Below are positions 42,848 to 52,027 of a DNA stretch of 64,000 nt, piece after piece; the first letter of the stretch is position 1; each line of letters opens with the position of its first letter. Source of the stretch: Candidatus Omnitrophota bacterium (GTDB lineage: Bacteria; Hinthialibacterota; Hinthialibacteria; OLB16); NCBI GenBank assembly GCA_020632575.1, contig JACKFH010000002.1, positions 325,968 to 389,967 on the forward strand, written 5' to 3'. Position numbers and translations under genes: made by a program. The notes beneath the pieces are model-generated. The model did not search any database. It was given only the letters and a program-made list of their open reading frames with translations, and was not told the DNA's origin.

Positions 42848-43390
42848 ATGTCTTTGCATCGTCAGGTTGTTCGATCTTCTTCAGCGCTCATGGGTTTGAC
42901 CCTCGTTTTCGCGGTCGGTGTTTTCCACTCCTACGCGGGCGAAATCTTCAACCCGAAACCGGCGCCGGCATTCAAGGCGAAAACTCTCAAAGGGAGTGAC
43001 CTCGACATTCGGAAACTGAAGGGACACCTCATCTTGCTCGAGTTTTGGAGGAGGGAGTGTTCGGACTGCATGCTCACCATGGAGAAGTTGGTTCAACTGC
43101 GCAAAGACATTCCCGAGGAGCAACTGACCATGATCGGGATCAACTGCGACGAGGACAAGACCGTTCCCATCAATTTCCTGCGACGAAAACCGGCGAATTG
43201 GCCTCAAATTCACGCCGGTTCCCAGGAGACCGATCTGACCCACCTTTACGAGGTGGAGGATCTTCCGGCGTTTTGTGTGATCGACCCGGATGGGAATCTC
43301 ATCTATCGCGCCGAACGAGGCAATGTGGATGATCTGGTCGAGATTCTCGCCCCCCGTCTTCCCAACGTGTCCGAGCACGGGACCGAGTAG
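42848..43390 (+). CDS. TlpA/ResA-like thiol-disulfide oxidoreductase
   Basis: The 180-residue protein has a signal peptide (cleavage near SYAG) and a thioredoxin fold. The active-site pair is CSDC in EFWRRECSDCMLTMEKL; the cis-Pro loop is LPAFCVIDPDGNLIYRAERG. The N-terminal KPAPAFKAKTLKGSDLDI is typical of the AhpC/TSA-TlpA group. It would reduce disulfides outside the cytoplasm, for example in cytochrome maturation. It follows the fusion and zinc-ribbon genes by 123 bases, so it may belong to the same redox unit but could have its own promoter. Confidence 0.85.
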   Translation: MSLHRQVVRSSSALMGLTLVFAVGVFHSYAGEIFNPKPAPAFKAKTLKGSDLDIRKLKGHLILLEFWRRECSDCMLTMEKLVQLRKDIPEEQLTMIGINCDEDKTVPINFLRRKPANWPQIHAGSQETDLTHLYEVEDLPAFCVIDPDGNLIYRAERGNVDDLVEILAPRLPNVSEHGTE

Positions 43391-43414
43391 CCCCTCTGGA
43401 TTCCTCGCTCGAAG

Positions 43415-44281
43415 TCAGGCGAAGTCGACCAACTCCCGCGCCGAATTCGGCGCGGATTTCCATTCGGCTGTCACGTCGACCCCATCCCAGTCGAGAATCC
43501 ACCTGCCGAAGGATATCCCCGTTTTCCTCTTCAGAAGCGGCGCGCCCGGATTGAGATAAACCACGTTCGAAGCGGTCGGGCTCGGGTACCTCCAGGGGTA
43601 ATGGATGTGTCCATGAAGCCAGTAGACCGGGCAATGGAGCGCCGCGAGCGACTTGACCACCAATCGCGCGTTCACCATTTCATGGCCTTTCTCGAACCGG
43701 AGAAACTCGCGCGGAACCTCGCCGGGGTAATGACAGGCGAAGATCACGCATTTGGTCTCGTCGGGATGGATCTGGGAAACAATTCGTCGCAGGCTCTTGA
43801 TGTGAGACAACTTGGCTAGTCCCCGAGCGGAGATCGGTTGCGGTCGACAAGGGTCGAATCCGATCAGATCCAGCCCGCGAGTCAGGTTCTTAATCATCGG
43901 GTATGGCTCGTTGTGAGTGGTGTTCCCGAAATACCGATCGAAGAGCCTCCGGCGTTGGGCCCACTGTGTGTAGCGATCGTGATTTCCCGGAACGACGGTG
44001 GCGGACCGAGGGTCTCCCAACCACTCCTGGAAAGCGAGATGGATTTTTTCGAACTCCGAGGAGAGCGAGGTGGTCGAAACGTCGCCGGACAACACCAGAT
44101 GATCCGGCTGATCCTCCTCAATCGTGGCGGCCAGGTTCAACAGTTGCTCCTTACGGAATTTCCTGGCGCGACGAAGGATCAAGTTCCCCAGCCCGAGGGT
44201 CCGTTTCCCAACCCACAGGACTGGGTTCACTGGAAAGTCCCAGACATGGATATCCGAGGTGTGGACGATTCGATAGTTCAC
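43415..44281 (-). CDS. Calcineurin-like metallophosphoesterase
   Basis: The 288-residue cytoplasmic protein has the five metallophosphoesterase motifs in order: TSDIHVWD, LVLSGDVS, VVPGNHDRYT, FACHYPG and WLHGHIHYPW, which supply the two-metal ligands. It would cleave phosphomono- or diester bonds; related enzymes act on cyclic nucleotides, lipid A precursors or DNA. The first 4 bases overlap the GT9 gene, making it the last gene of the nadD operon. The substrate is not evident. Confidence 0.85.
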   Translation of the reverse strand: MNYRIVHTSDIHVWDFPVNPVLWVGKRTLGLGNLILRRARKFRKEQLLNLAATIEEDQPDHLVLSGDVSTTSLSSEFEKIHLAFQEWLGDPRSATVVPGNHDRYTQWAQRRRLFDRYFGNTTHNEPYPMIKNLTRGLDLIGFDPCRPQPISARGLAKLSHIKSLRRIVSQIHPDETKCVIFACHYPGEVPREFLRFEKGHEMVNARLVVKSLAALHCPVYWLHGHIHYPWRYPSPTASNVVYLNPGAPLLKRKTGISFGRWILDWDGVDVTAEWKSAPNSARELVDFA

Positions 44282-45132
44282 TGTGATTTCGTTTCAACCT
44301 CTCCGACCATCGGTTTCGCGATGGCTTGGAGGACCTCCTCGATAGTAGGCCATTTCCCGCGGGTCGCATTCTTCAAAATTTGAACGGACTCGCCACACGG
44401 CCTCCAAAGGAGAGGGTCGGTCTCCCCAAAGATGACTGCGGTGTTCAAACCGCAAAGCCCGGCCAGATGCGCGACACCGGAATCATTGCCCACGAAGCCA
44501 TCCCCCTCAACCCATTCCGCCGTTAGGTCCAGCACTTTCTCTTTGGCCATTACGGAATGGCCATTCGCCTCCAAAGGTTTCATTAAATCGAGTTCGGCAT
44601 CCCCCAAGAGGAATTGGACTTCGCGTCCCATGCGCATTTTGATTTGATCCGCCAGAGATAAAAAGTTTTCAAGGGGCCATCGCTTCGACCTGGCTCCAGC
44701 GCCTGGATGAATCCAAATTGTCGGAGACCGATCGGTGTCTGTTCGCAACAGGTTTTTGAGGGGGCTCGTTTTGAGAGTGGGGATAGCCGCGCCGAGACAT
44801 TCGCCGAGATAAATGGCCACTGGCTTTCCGGATTGCGAATCGGGAAAAGGGGGGTGGATGGCGACTCCCGGAGCCGTTCGCAAACCCTCGGGCAGGTCGA
44901 TAAAGGAATGGATCTGACTAGGATCGGGATGGCGGTTCAGCCAAGTGTCGATATGGATTGCCCCCTCAGCCAACCCGGAGGCTACAAGTGGCTCCAAACG
45001 GTTCGGATAGCCCACCAGGGAGATCCGAAAAGAAGACTGTTTCCGAAGGATCGAGAGAGCGGGCGCCAAAAGGAGAGAATCGCCCAAACCCCCTGGGCGA
45101 ACCAAAGTTAACCTATCGCCGGGGTTAACCAA
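44278..45132 (-). CDS. Glycosyltransferase family 9 (heptosyltransferase-like)
   Basis: The 284-residue protein has the GT9 signature LVRPGGLGDSLLLAPALSIL at the N-terminus. The second half carries IWIHPGAGARSKRWPLENF, GNDSGVAHLAGLCGLNTAVI and GETDPLLWRPC, which form the ADP-sugar pocket. It would add heptose or a similar sugar to the lipopolysaccharide core. It is shorter than typical WaaC/WaaF (about 320-350). Its start overlaps the end of the CHC2 protein gene by 8 bases and its end overlaps the metallophosphoesterase by 4. Confidence 0.85.
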   Translation of the reverse strand: MVNPGDRLTLVRPGGLGDSLLLAPALSILRKQSSFRISLVGYPNRLEPLVASGLAEGAIHIDTWLNRHPDPSQIHSFIDLPEGLRTAPGVAIHPPFPDSQSGKPVAIYLGECLGAAIPTLKTSPLKNLLRTDTDRSPTIWIHPGAGARSKRWPLENFLSLADQIKMRMGREVQFLLGDAELDLMKPLEANGHSVMAKEKVLDLTAEWVEGDGFVGNDSGVAHLAGLCGLNTAVIFGETDPLLWRPCGESVQILKNATRGKWPTIEEVLQAIAKPMVGEVETKSQ

Positions 45133-47797
45133 CGGTGGTCAGAATTCCTTTGTAGTAGAGGAGATCGCGCTGCATTTCGCTGGACAGACCCGGGAATTGG
45201 CTCGCCTCCTCCAGAACGTCCAGGGCCTCCTTGATCTTCTTCTCCTCCATCAAACATTGCGACAGCATCAGACAGGCGTACCCCTTGTCCTCGGAGCCGA
45301 TGTCGGATTTGATCGCCTTGCGGAAATGCTCGATGGCTTCGTGGTATTGATTGCTCTCGAAAGCGTCGGTCCCCAGAGCGATCGCTTTGCGAGCATCCTC
45401 CTCCTCTTTCTTGCGGATCTCCGTGTCGGGTTCGGCTTTCCCTGGTTTCGGAGGGGCCGAGACCGGGACACCGGCGGCGGCGAACATGGAACCGGCGGTG
45501 GCTTGCACCGACTGGGCGGCGGCTTGTTCGGCGGCGGTTGTGGCCACTTTCGAGACCGCCTCCTCGGCGACACGTTGGGCGACTTGCTCCGCGATGGTTT
45601 GAGCCAGCTGCTGAACCACATTCTGAGAGACTTGCACCGCGGTTTTGCGGGCGACTCCCTCGGCGGAGTTGCGAACCACCTCCTCGGCCGAGGTCTTCGC
45701 GGTCTCCTCGGCGATCTTCGCGGCCATCGCCTCGGCGGTCCGTTTCGCGACCCTTTCCGCGATCTTGCCGGAGACATCCAGGGCCACCGCTCGCGCGGCC
45801 TCGGCCGCGGCCGCGGAAACGATCTCTTTTGCGGCTTCCTCCGCCGCGCTGGAGGCAACCTCCTCGGCCAACCGTTTGGCTAGGTCCTCCGCAGCCTTTC
45901 TGGCCGGGGCGCTCGCGGCCTCTGTGGCCGCCTTCTCGCCGATCTCGAGCGCCGCCTCTCGGGCGGCCTTGATCGCGGCGGCCTTGGCCACCTCCCGAAC
46001 CGCCTCCTCGGCGGCGGAGAGCGCGACCTCTTGAGCGATGTTCGAGGCGATCTCGTTCGCCTTGGCCTCGGCCGCCTCTCTCGCGGCGTCGGTGGCCAAC
46101 TGGGATGTGTGTTTCTGAACGGCTTCGGAGGTGATTTCCCGAGCCACCGCCTCGGAAATCGATTGCGAGGATTCCTCGACCATTTCGACCGCGATTCGTT
46201 GCGCGGTTTGTTGAGCGATTTCTTGGGTTTTGTCTCGCGCGGCGTTCTCGATCGCCTGGAGAGAGATCTGTTTGGCGATTAACGCGGTGTTTTCCTCGAC
46301 CGCCTTGGTGGCGACCTCCTCGGCGACACGGCGAGCGACATCCTGAGTCGCTTTCTTCACCGCTTCCTCCGCCGCGGCCTTGGCGAAATCGGCGGCGACA
46401 GATTCGGCCATCTCTTTGGCGGCCTCCTCGGCATATTGCTCCGCGGCCTTCTTGGCGATCTCTTCGGCGATCGAGGTCGCCCCCTTCCGAGCCACCTCCT
46501 CGGCCGCCTCTCGGGCCACCGATTCGGCCACCTCGGCGGCGACCCGCTCGGTCACCTCCTTGGTGGTGTCGAGCGCGATCTTCTCGGTGACTGTCCTGGC
46601 GATTTCGGCGGAGGATTTCTCGGCGATTTCTCGAGCCGTTTTCTCGGCCGCCTCCCGGGCGCCCTTCTCGCCGACTTCCGCGGCGATTCGAGTCGCGATC
46701 TCTCTCGCCAAGGCTGCCGCTTGTTCCTCGACCACCTCTCGGGCGCACTGTTCGGCGGCGGATTGTGCGATCTCCTCCGCCGCTTTGCGGGTCACCTCTT
46801 CAGCGGTCTTCTTGGCCCTTTCGCCGACAACCTCCTCGACCAGCGAGAGCGCTGTCTCTCGGGCCACCTTGGCGGCAATCTCCCTGGCCGCTTCTTCCGC
46901 GGCCGTTCGAGCGCTTTGTTCGGCGGTCTTTTCGGCGGTCTGGATGGCGGTCTCTCTCGCAATCTTCGCCGCCACCTTCTCCGCGGATTCCCGAGCGGCC
47001 TGTTCGGCGGTCTGCTTCGCGATCTCCATCGCGGTGGTTTCCGCCGCTTGGCTGGCGATCTCCCGGGCAGTGACCTCGGCGGTCTTTTCGGCGATTTCTC
47101 GCGCGGTCGCCTCGGCAACCTCGGTTGCCTTCTTCTCCGCGATCTCCTTGGCCGCCTCGCTCGCCGCGCGTTTGGCCACCTCCCTCGCCGTGTCGCCGGC
47201 TTGTTCGGCGGCTATCTGGGAGGCGATGCTCTGTGCGATTGAACCGATATCGACTCCCACCTGACCCGATGGAATTTGAACGGTGTCCAGGGAAGGGTTT
47301 TGGGAGAGAGGTTTAGGTTGGGGGTCCTCATCCTCCTCGGGCTCCTCCTCATAACCCTCCAAAAGATCGCCAATTTCAAGGACTGGGGGCTCCTCCTCCA
47401 GATCCGGAGAAGCGGCGGGTTGATTTGAAACATTTCCATTCGCGGAGTCGGTCTCCTCGAAATCCTCCGGATCGAATTCCTCCAATTTAATCTTGAGCTT
47501 TTTGGCCCAAAATTCGGTGGCTTTCGAAAGCGGCATCTCTTTGGACAAACTGTAGAGTTCGACCAAATTGCCCCCTTTGTTTCCGGGGCATTGAGCATAG
47601 GAGCATTTGAAAGACCTCCGGCCGAGGTCGACGCTCAAGGTCCGGATGATGGTGTCTTTATGAATGGGGCAGAAGGCGCGAAGCTGGTCTCCGAAGTTTT
47701 GCACCTTGGAGGTTTGGAAACCGATCTCCTTGAGAGTCGTTTCGGCGTCCAAAACCTCGCAGACCTTCGACAGATGCGCTTTGGCTCGAGGGTTCAT
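45125..47797 (-). CDS. CHC2 zinc finger / alanine-rich helical rod / TPR protein
   Basis: The 890-residue protein begins with a DnaG-type CHC2 zinc ribbon: Cys43, His46, Cys65 and Cys70 in AFCPIHK...FKCSYAQCPG, but with C-x4-C where primase has C-x2-C. Residues about 130-190 are acidic and Pro-rich. Residues about 190-775 are a long Ala/Glu/Lys/Arg helical region in short repeats like AREIAEKTAE, resembling an amphipathic rod or coiled coil. The C-terminal 100 residues form two TPR units (SNQYHEAIEHFRKAIKS, EEKKIKEALDVLEEASQF). No polymerase domain is present. Start and end overlap nadD and GT9. The function is unknown. Confidence 0.75.
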   Translation of the reverse strand: MNPRAKAHLSKVCEVLDAETTLKEIGFQTSKVQNFGDQLRAFCPIHKDTIIRTLSVDLGRRSFKCSYAQCPGNKGGNLVELYSLSKEMPLSKATEFWAKKLKIKLEEFDPEDFEETDSANGNVSNQPAASPDLEEEPPVLEIGDLLEGYEEEPEEDEDPQPKPLSQNPSLDTVQIPSGQVGVDIGSIAQSIASQIAAEQAGDTAREVAKRAASEAAKEIAEKKATEVAEATAREIAEKTAEVTAREIASQAAETTAMEIAKQTAEQAARESAEKVAAKIARETAIQTAEKTAEQSARTAAEEAAREIAAKVARETALSLVEEVVGERAKKTAEEVTRKAAEEIAQSAAEQCAREVVEEQAAALAREIATRIAAEVGEKGAREAAEKTAREIAEKSSAEIARTVTEKIALDTTKEVTERVAAEVAESVAREAAEEVARKGATSIAEEIAKKAAEQYAEEAAKEMAESVAADFAKAAAEEAVKKATQDVARRVAEEVATKAVEENTALIAKQISLQAIENAARDKTQEIAQQTAQRIAVEMVEESSQSISEAVAREITSEAVQKHTSQLATDAAREAAEAKANEIASNIAQEVALSAAEEAVREVAKAAAIKAAREAALEIGEKAATEAASAPARKAAEDLAKRLAEEVASSAAEEAAKEIVSAAAAEAARAVALDVSGKIAERVAKRTAEAMAAKIAEETAKTSAEEVVRNSAEGVARKTAVQVSQNVVQQLAQTIAEQVAQRVAEEAVSKVATTAAEQAAAQSVQATAGSMFAAAGVPVSAPPKPGKAEPDTEIRKKEEEDARKAIALGTDAFESNQYHEAIEHFRKAIKSDIGSEDKGYACLMLSQCLMEEKKIKEALDVLEEASQFPGLSSEMQRDLLYYKGILTTVG

Positions 47798-48477
47798 ACG
47801 AAAACCTCACCCTGGGCGATATTTCCCTCCGAGGAGACTCTCGATCCGCTCGGCGATCGATAGAGTTTTTCCATCTCGATGATTTCCTCCACCTCGGGCG
47901 GGACGAGGTAACGAATGCTTTTTCCCTCCGACACCTTCCGTCGGATGGCGGTCGAGGATATCCCAAATTCGTCCCAATCGAGAAGGACCATTCGGTCCCT
48001 GACTTTCGGATCGATTCGTTTGGGGTCCTCGCCAGGACGTCCGAATACCACCAACCTCGAAAGTTCCAGGATCTCCTCATAGGATTTCCAAGAACAAAAT
48101 TCGACCGCGCTATCCATTCCCACGAGCAGCACCAGTTCCGAATCGGGACCGTACTCTTTCCGGATCGCTTTCAAAGTGTCCTTGGTGTACGAAGGGCCGC
48201 CCCGTTTCGCCTCGAGATCGACGGGCACGAGGCGAGAGTTGTTTTCGCAGACAGCCCTGAGCATCTTCCACCTCGTTTCAAAGGGGGTGATCCCTTCATT
48301 CTCCTTATGCGGCGGAGAGGCCGAGAGCACCAACAAGACCCGATCGAGATTCAGGCGTTCAAAGGATTCCTCAGCCATCCGGAGGTGAGCGTGGTGGATG
48401 GGATCGAAAGTGCCCCCCAAAACCCCTATCCGTTCCGCTTTCTTCGGTTGATTGATTTCCGTCCCTGAATCGGTCAT
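47794..48477 (-). CDS. nadD: Nicotinate-nucleotide adenylyltransferase
   Basis: The 227-residue NadD makes nicotinic acid adenine dinucleotide from NaMN and ATP. Signatures are IGVLGGTFDPIHHAHLRMAE (nucleotidyltransferase GTFDPxHxxH), LVLSASPPHKENEGITP and the C-terminal FGISSTAIRRKVSEGKSIRYLVP (I-S-S-T-x-I-R). The C-terminus is slightly longer than usual (YRSPSGSRVSSEGN). The 4-base overlap with the following gene begins a translationally coupled operon. Confidence 0.95.
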   Translation of the reverse strand: MTDSGTEINQPKKAERIGVLGGTFDPIHHAHLRMAEESFERLNLDRVLLVLSASPPHKENEGITPFETRWKMLRAVCENNSRLVPVDLEAKRGGPSYTKDTLKAIRKEYGPDSELVLLVGMDSAVEFCSWKSYEEILELSRLVVFGRPGEDPKRIDPKVRDRMVLLDWDEFGISSTAIRRKVSEGKSIRYLVPPEVEEIIEMEKLYRSPSGSRVSSEGNIAQGEVFV

Positions 48478-48630
48478 TCAACTAGTCTATGGAATCCATT
48501 CTCCCACGTAAACTGCGCCGACCTAGGCGCTTTTTCCGTCATTGGACCACCGGAAACCCCTTCCTTAATGGGTGCCAATCCAATCAACGGCCATCCGTCA
48601 GCCGAACGGGATCACCCATGTTTGGAATAT

Positions 48631-48659
48631 ATGTTATTTATAATATACAGTATTTGCAA
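48631..48659 (-). promoter_or_regulatory. Possible promoter of the nadD operon
   Basis: On the minus strand TTGCAA (48659-48654), a 17-base AT-rich spacer and TAACAT (48636-48631) form a moderate sigma-70 promoter about 150 bases upstream of nadD. The surrounding 48620-48680 is the most AT-rich patch in the region. Confidence 0.25.
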
Positions 48660-48723
48660 CGAAAAGGCTATCCATTTTAACGCACGGGAATTGCTCATCC
48701 CGATCTCTCTTCAGTTTTCATTA

Positions 48724-50658
48724 CTACCATCCCCCACCGCCGCCGCCGGCGGAGAAACCCCCACCCCCTCCCCGCGCTCCACCCCCTCCGGAACTCCCCG
48801 CTGCGGTTCCCCCAACTCCCGTAATCCTTTCACCTTCATTAACCGCTGAGTCGATGCCGAACTCGAGGATCTGTGCCAACCTGACCATTTCAAAGAGATT
48901 GATCCGAGAGGAATTCTGAAAAAACGCTCGATCGATCCCCCCGAAGGATTCCATCTTGGAAATCTGGTGTTGAAAGGCGCGAAGCCAATCGGAAGAAAAG
49001 CCAAAGGCCACCGCGTACGGAAAGAGTGTGTCGCCTTCTTCGGGAGAACGATCTCTGCGACCCTCCGTTCTCCGGGCTTCCTCCCTCAGAAAACTCTTGA
49101 AGGAGTGAATTTCATTCAGAAGTCGTTTTCCTTCAAGGGTTGGTTGACGAAGCAGGATTCCGAAGATTGGATTCAGGATGAACAAGCCAAAAACGATCAG
49201 GGTGAACCAGAGTCCGACCGGCGCCGTGACAAGGAGAAGAAGCGATATTAAGAAAAGGGGGACGACAACAGTCTCCGCGATGCTTGCGATCATGGACAAT
49301 CCTCTCCGACGATCCGGACCGAATGCTTTCCTGAGCCATGCTATTCTCCCCTTCGAAAAGATGAAGCGAGCGAGTATGAACAAGCCAATTGACAGCAGGA
49401 AGGATGCGAAGAAATCTCTTCCCTGGTATTCCATGAAGAGGACCATCGTCGACACCGCGAAAGAAATAATCCAACCCGCCTCGAGGTATTTTCGATTTTC
49501 GGTAATAAAGAATTGATAGGTCTCTTCTTCCAGGTATTCCTTCAACCAGGTGGATGCCTTGGAAAATCGGTTGAAATGCTTTTGCGTCGCGATTGTTTCC
49601 GATTTCGACCCGAACAAATTGTCCGCGACGATTTTCTCGTCCTTAGTAAGAACTCCTTTATCGATACCGGTTTTCTCGAATTTAAAAGTGTCGCCATACG
49701 GTTTTATCTTCAAGAATCCTTTCGTTGCCATGCTGGAAATCGCGGCGTGCAAACAACGGTGGTCGTAATGAAGATTGGAAAGGAACCGCGCCATAGCGGG
49801 CGAAATCCCATTGGGCGGACGTCTCGATGGACGCACACTCTCCACGACTGGGTCGCGCCCGACCCACCACCATGAGATGGCATAGTAAAGGGAGAGGGCG
49901 ACGACTCCGGATAGTCCAACCACCAGCCCTTTATTTGTTTTCATGAAACCGTTCAAGCGGTCATTGCGGGGCTCCAGCGGAAATGTCTCCATTGGAAATC
50001 TGAGTTTTATCGAGAAGCCGACACCCGGATCGAGGCCAATCCGTTCTATTCGGAAAGTCCCGTTCTCCCACGTGGCGCCCTGGACATCATGGTAGTGAGA
50101 AAGCCACCAATTCGAATGGAGGAACCCGGTCATCTCCACCTGGTCGTGGCGAATTTTCCCTGGCGGTTTTACTTGAACCTCAACCGAGTCAATCGGGAAA
50201 TCCCACTTCCGGCCCGTGACATCGATTAGGCATTCTTGCCCATCGACCGTCTCCCGGATCGCTCCCTTGATTTGGTAGACCATTTGATAATCGTGGTCTC
50301 CTCTCGGAAGCGAACGGTCTTCATCGCCAATGTAGAGACGTACTCCTCTGGGGAACTCCTCCGTCCAGTGTTTCTCCGCGTGGCCATCGCGCCTGACCGA
50401 AATCAAACGAAACTCTTCATTTCTCTTGACTCCCCAAGGGTTGTGGTGGGTGGTTTCGATGTCCCTAAAAATCCCGTGCCGAATCTTGATCCCTTCCGCG
50501 TGAACCACGATCGAATCGGTGGCGGTCACAATTCCCATGGAGTCGATTGAATAGACAGCGGTGAACGAACGAATCCCTTCCATGGGGTATGCGGCCTGAA
50601 GGGCGGCCATCGAAACGGCAATTGAGACTGCCGCCCGCAACAGTGCGTGTGTTCTCAT
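48724..50658 (-). CDS. DUF2207 membrane protein
   Basis: The 644-residue protein has a signal peptide (residues about 1-25), a beta-rich exported domain (about 26-235), a membrane helix (VVGLSGVVALSLYYAISWWW), a cytoplasmic segment (about 265-385), and further membrane helices (about 390-500). A Gly-rich tail (GGGGARGGGGGFSAGGGGGG) closes it. This architecture is that of DUF2207 proteins, of unknown function, often next to LemA or transporter genes. GGAG 7 bases before the ATG supports the start. The neighbouring intergenic regions contain no clear regulatory element apart from a possible nadD promoter. Confidence 0.8.
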   Translation of the reverse strand: MRTHALLRAAVSIAVSMAALQAAYPMEGIRSFTAVYSIDSMGIVTATDSIVVHAEGIKIRHGIFRDIETTHHNPWGVKRNEEFRLISVRRDGHAEKHWTEEFPRGVRLYIGDEDRSLPRGDHDYQMVYQIKGAIRETVDGQECLIDVTGRKWDFPIDSVEVQVKPPGKIRHDQVEMTGFLHSNWWLSHYHDVQGATWENGTFRIERIGLDPGVGFSIKLRFPMETFPLEPRNDRLNGFMKTNKGLVVGLSGVVALSLYYAISWWWVGRDPVVESVRPSRRPPNGISPAMARFLSNLHYDHRCLHAAISSMATKGFLKIKPYGDTFKFEKTGIDKGVLTKDEKIVADNLFGSKSETIATQKHFNRFSKASTWLKEYLEEETYQFFITENRKYLEAGWIISFAVSTMVLFMEYQGRDFFASFLLSIGLFILARFIFSKGRIAWLRKAFGPDRRRGLSMIASIAETVVVPLFLISLLLLVTAPVGLWFTLIVFGLFILNPIFGILLRQPTLEGKRLLNEIHSFKSFLREEARRTEGRRDRSPEEGDTLFPYAVAFGFSSDWLRAFQHQISKMESFGGIDRAFFQNSSRINLFEMVRLAQILEFGIDSAVNEGERITGVGGTAAGSSGGGGARGGGGGFSAGGGGGGW

Positions 50659-50941
50659 AGTGACACTCCTCCATATTCAGGAAACATTCCCGCAAGCCAT
50701 GAAGGATGGTTGGATAGAAAAGGCAATGGCAGATGGATTCTTTAGATCGGTTCCTACTTTACCACAGTTTGGGTGGATTCTAAACAACTAATGTGAACCA
50801 TTGTGAAGGGCGGTAAGATGAACGAGAGGTGCATTTTTCTGTGCATTTTTTTGTTGCTTTCCTGACCAAGTTCATGTTTTAATTCCATTAGGGCATCATT
50901 TGAAATTCGGAAGCGATGGGTAGGCTTCCATATTGGGTTGG

Positions 50942-52027
50942 ATGATTCAGTTGCCGGACAGATTCTTTCAGGATCGGACCCCGGTTCTCGCTGTCGCCGG
51001 TTGGAGTGGATCCGGAAAAACCACGCTGTTGGAGCGGCTAATCCCGAGATTGGTCGACCAATGGTTGCGGGTTGGCGTTTGGAAGCATGACGCCCACCAC
51101 CTCGACATTGACCGTGAGGGCAAGGACACCGACCGCCTGTATCGCGCGGGCGCCGCTGTTGTTTTGAGCGAGGACCCCTCCCAGGGGTTTGTCCGCGTCT
51201 CCCCTTCCAAGCAAGTCTCGAATCAACTCATTCCCCTCCAACAACCTCTCGATCTGATTCTTATCGAGGGGAATAAATCGATGCCCTTCGAAAAAATTTG
51301 GCTGAACCATCCGGACGCCGAAAATCCCCCTCCTCAAGACTTGGAGAACTGTCTGAAAAGATTCGATCGAACGCCGGATCTGGTCACACGCGTCGAAAAC
51401 TTCGCGCTCGGTTGGCTGAGGAAAAAATGGGAATCGCGTCCAATACGCATTGCCTTCCTCATCGGCGGGGATTCCTCGCGGATGGGGCGACCCAAACACT
51501 TGCTTTCGTATAATGGCCACACACTGATCGAGGAAATGGTCCTTCGATTCAAGGAGCATAGCAGCGCCTCCATTGTCTTGGTCGGGAAAGGGGAAATACC
51601 CGACTCGCTGAAGAACATGGTGGAGACGTTGCCCGATATCCCCGGCGGCAGTGGGCCCATGGCGGGCCTGCTCTCTCTCTTGCGATGGGACCCGACCACC
51701 TCCTGGGTGTTGTTTGGATGCGACCTTCCGGGACTCAATGTCCGCTACCTGGAATGGCTCAAATCTCACCGGGATATCGGGATCTGGGGGGTCGTGCCGC
51801 AAGTTGAGGGCGAACGGTTTCGCCAGCCACTCGCCGCGATCTACGAACCGCAAGTCAAACCCTATTTCGAAACCGCCTGGTCTCAGGGCTTCCGGGGGAT
51901 GCACCAAACCCTCTCCGGCATTCCTGTTCTCAACCCTGTCGTTCCCGACCACCTCCATGCTAACCTCGTGAACACCAACACACCCGAGGAATGGGAGGCG
52001 TTCGAGAAGAGGGATGAGCACGACTGA
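50942..52027 (+). CDS. MobB-MobA fusion (molybdenum cofactor guanylylation)
   Basis: About 361 residues. The N-terminal half is MobB: Walker A AGWSGSGKTTLLERLIPRL, with the MobB acidic segment HHLDIDREGKDTDRLYRAGA. The C-terminal half is MobA: AFLIGGDSSRMGRPKHLL (GGxSxRMGxxK, GTP-binding) and LFGCDLPGLN (metal-binding Asp). MobA adds GMP to molybdopterin to make the MGD cofactor. No molybdoenzyme gene is in the window, so it serves distant enzymes. The ATG at 50942 is preferred over a TTG at 50933. It overlaps pdxA by 14 bases. Confidence 0.9.
   Translation: MIQLPDRFFQDRTPVLAVAGWSGSGKTTLLERLIPRLVDQWLRVGVWKHDAHHLDIDREGKDTDRLYRAGAAVVLSEDPSQGFVRVSPSKQVSNQLIPLQQPLDLILIEGNKSMPFEKIWLNHPDAENPPPQDLENCLKRFDRTPDLVTRVENFALGWLRKKWESRPIRIAFLIGGDSSRMGRPKHLLSYNGHTLIEEMVLRFKEHSSASIVLVGKGEIPDSLKNMVETLPDIPGGSGPMAGLLSLLRWDPTTSWVLFGCDLPGLNVRYLEWLKSHRDIGIWGVVPQVEGERFRQPLAAIYEPQVKPYFETAWSQGFRGMHQTLSGIPVLNPVVPDHLHANLVNTNTPEEWEAFEKRDEHD

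Noticed and set aside
45197..47264. Several long ORFs on the plus strand opposite the CHC2/Ala-rich gene
   Set aside because: They are composition artefacts: an alanine/glutamate-rich gene (GCN/GAN codons) leaves long stop-free antisense frames. Their products are low-complexity and unlike any family, while the minus frame has a zinc finger, TPRs and operon overlaps.
48515..48535. GCGCC-n6-GGCGC followed by TTTTT as a terminator
   Set aside because: The stem is only 5 bp and no plus-strand gene ends upstream of it.
50816..50870. Very short frame with repeated GTGCATTTTT motif before mobBA
   Set aside because: It would encode about 15 residues with no ribosome-binding site; the direct repeat is probably chance in an AT-rich promoter region.
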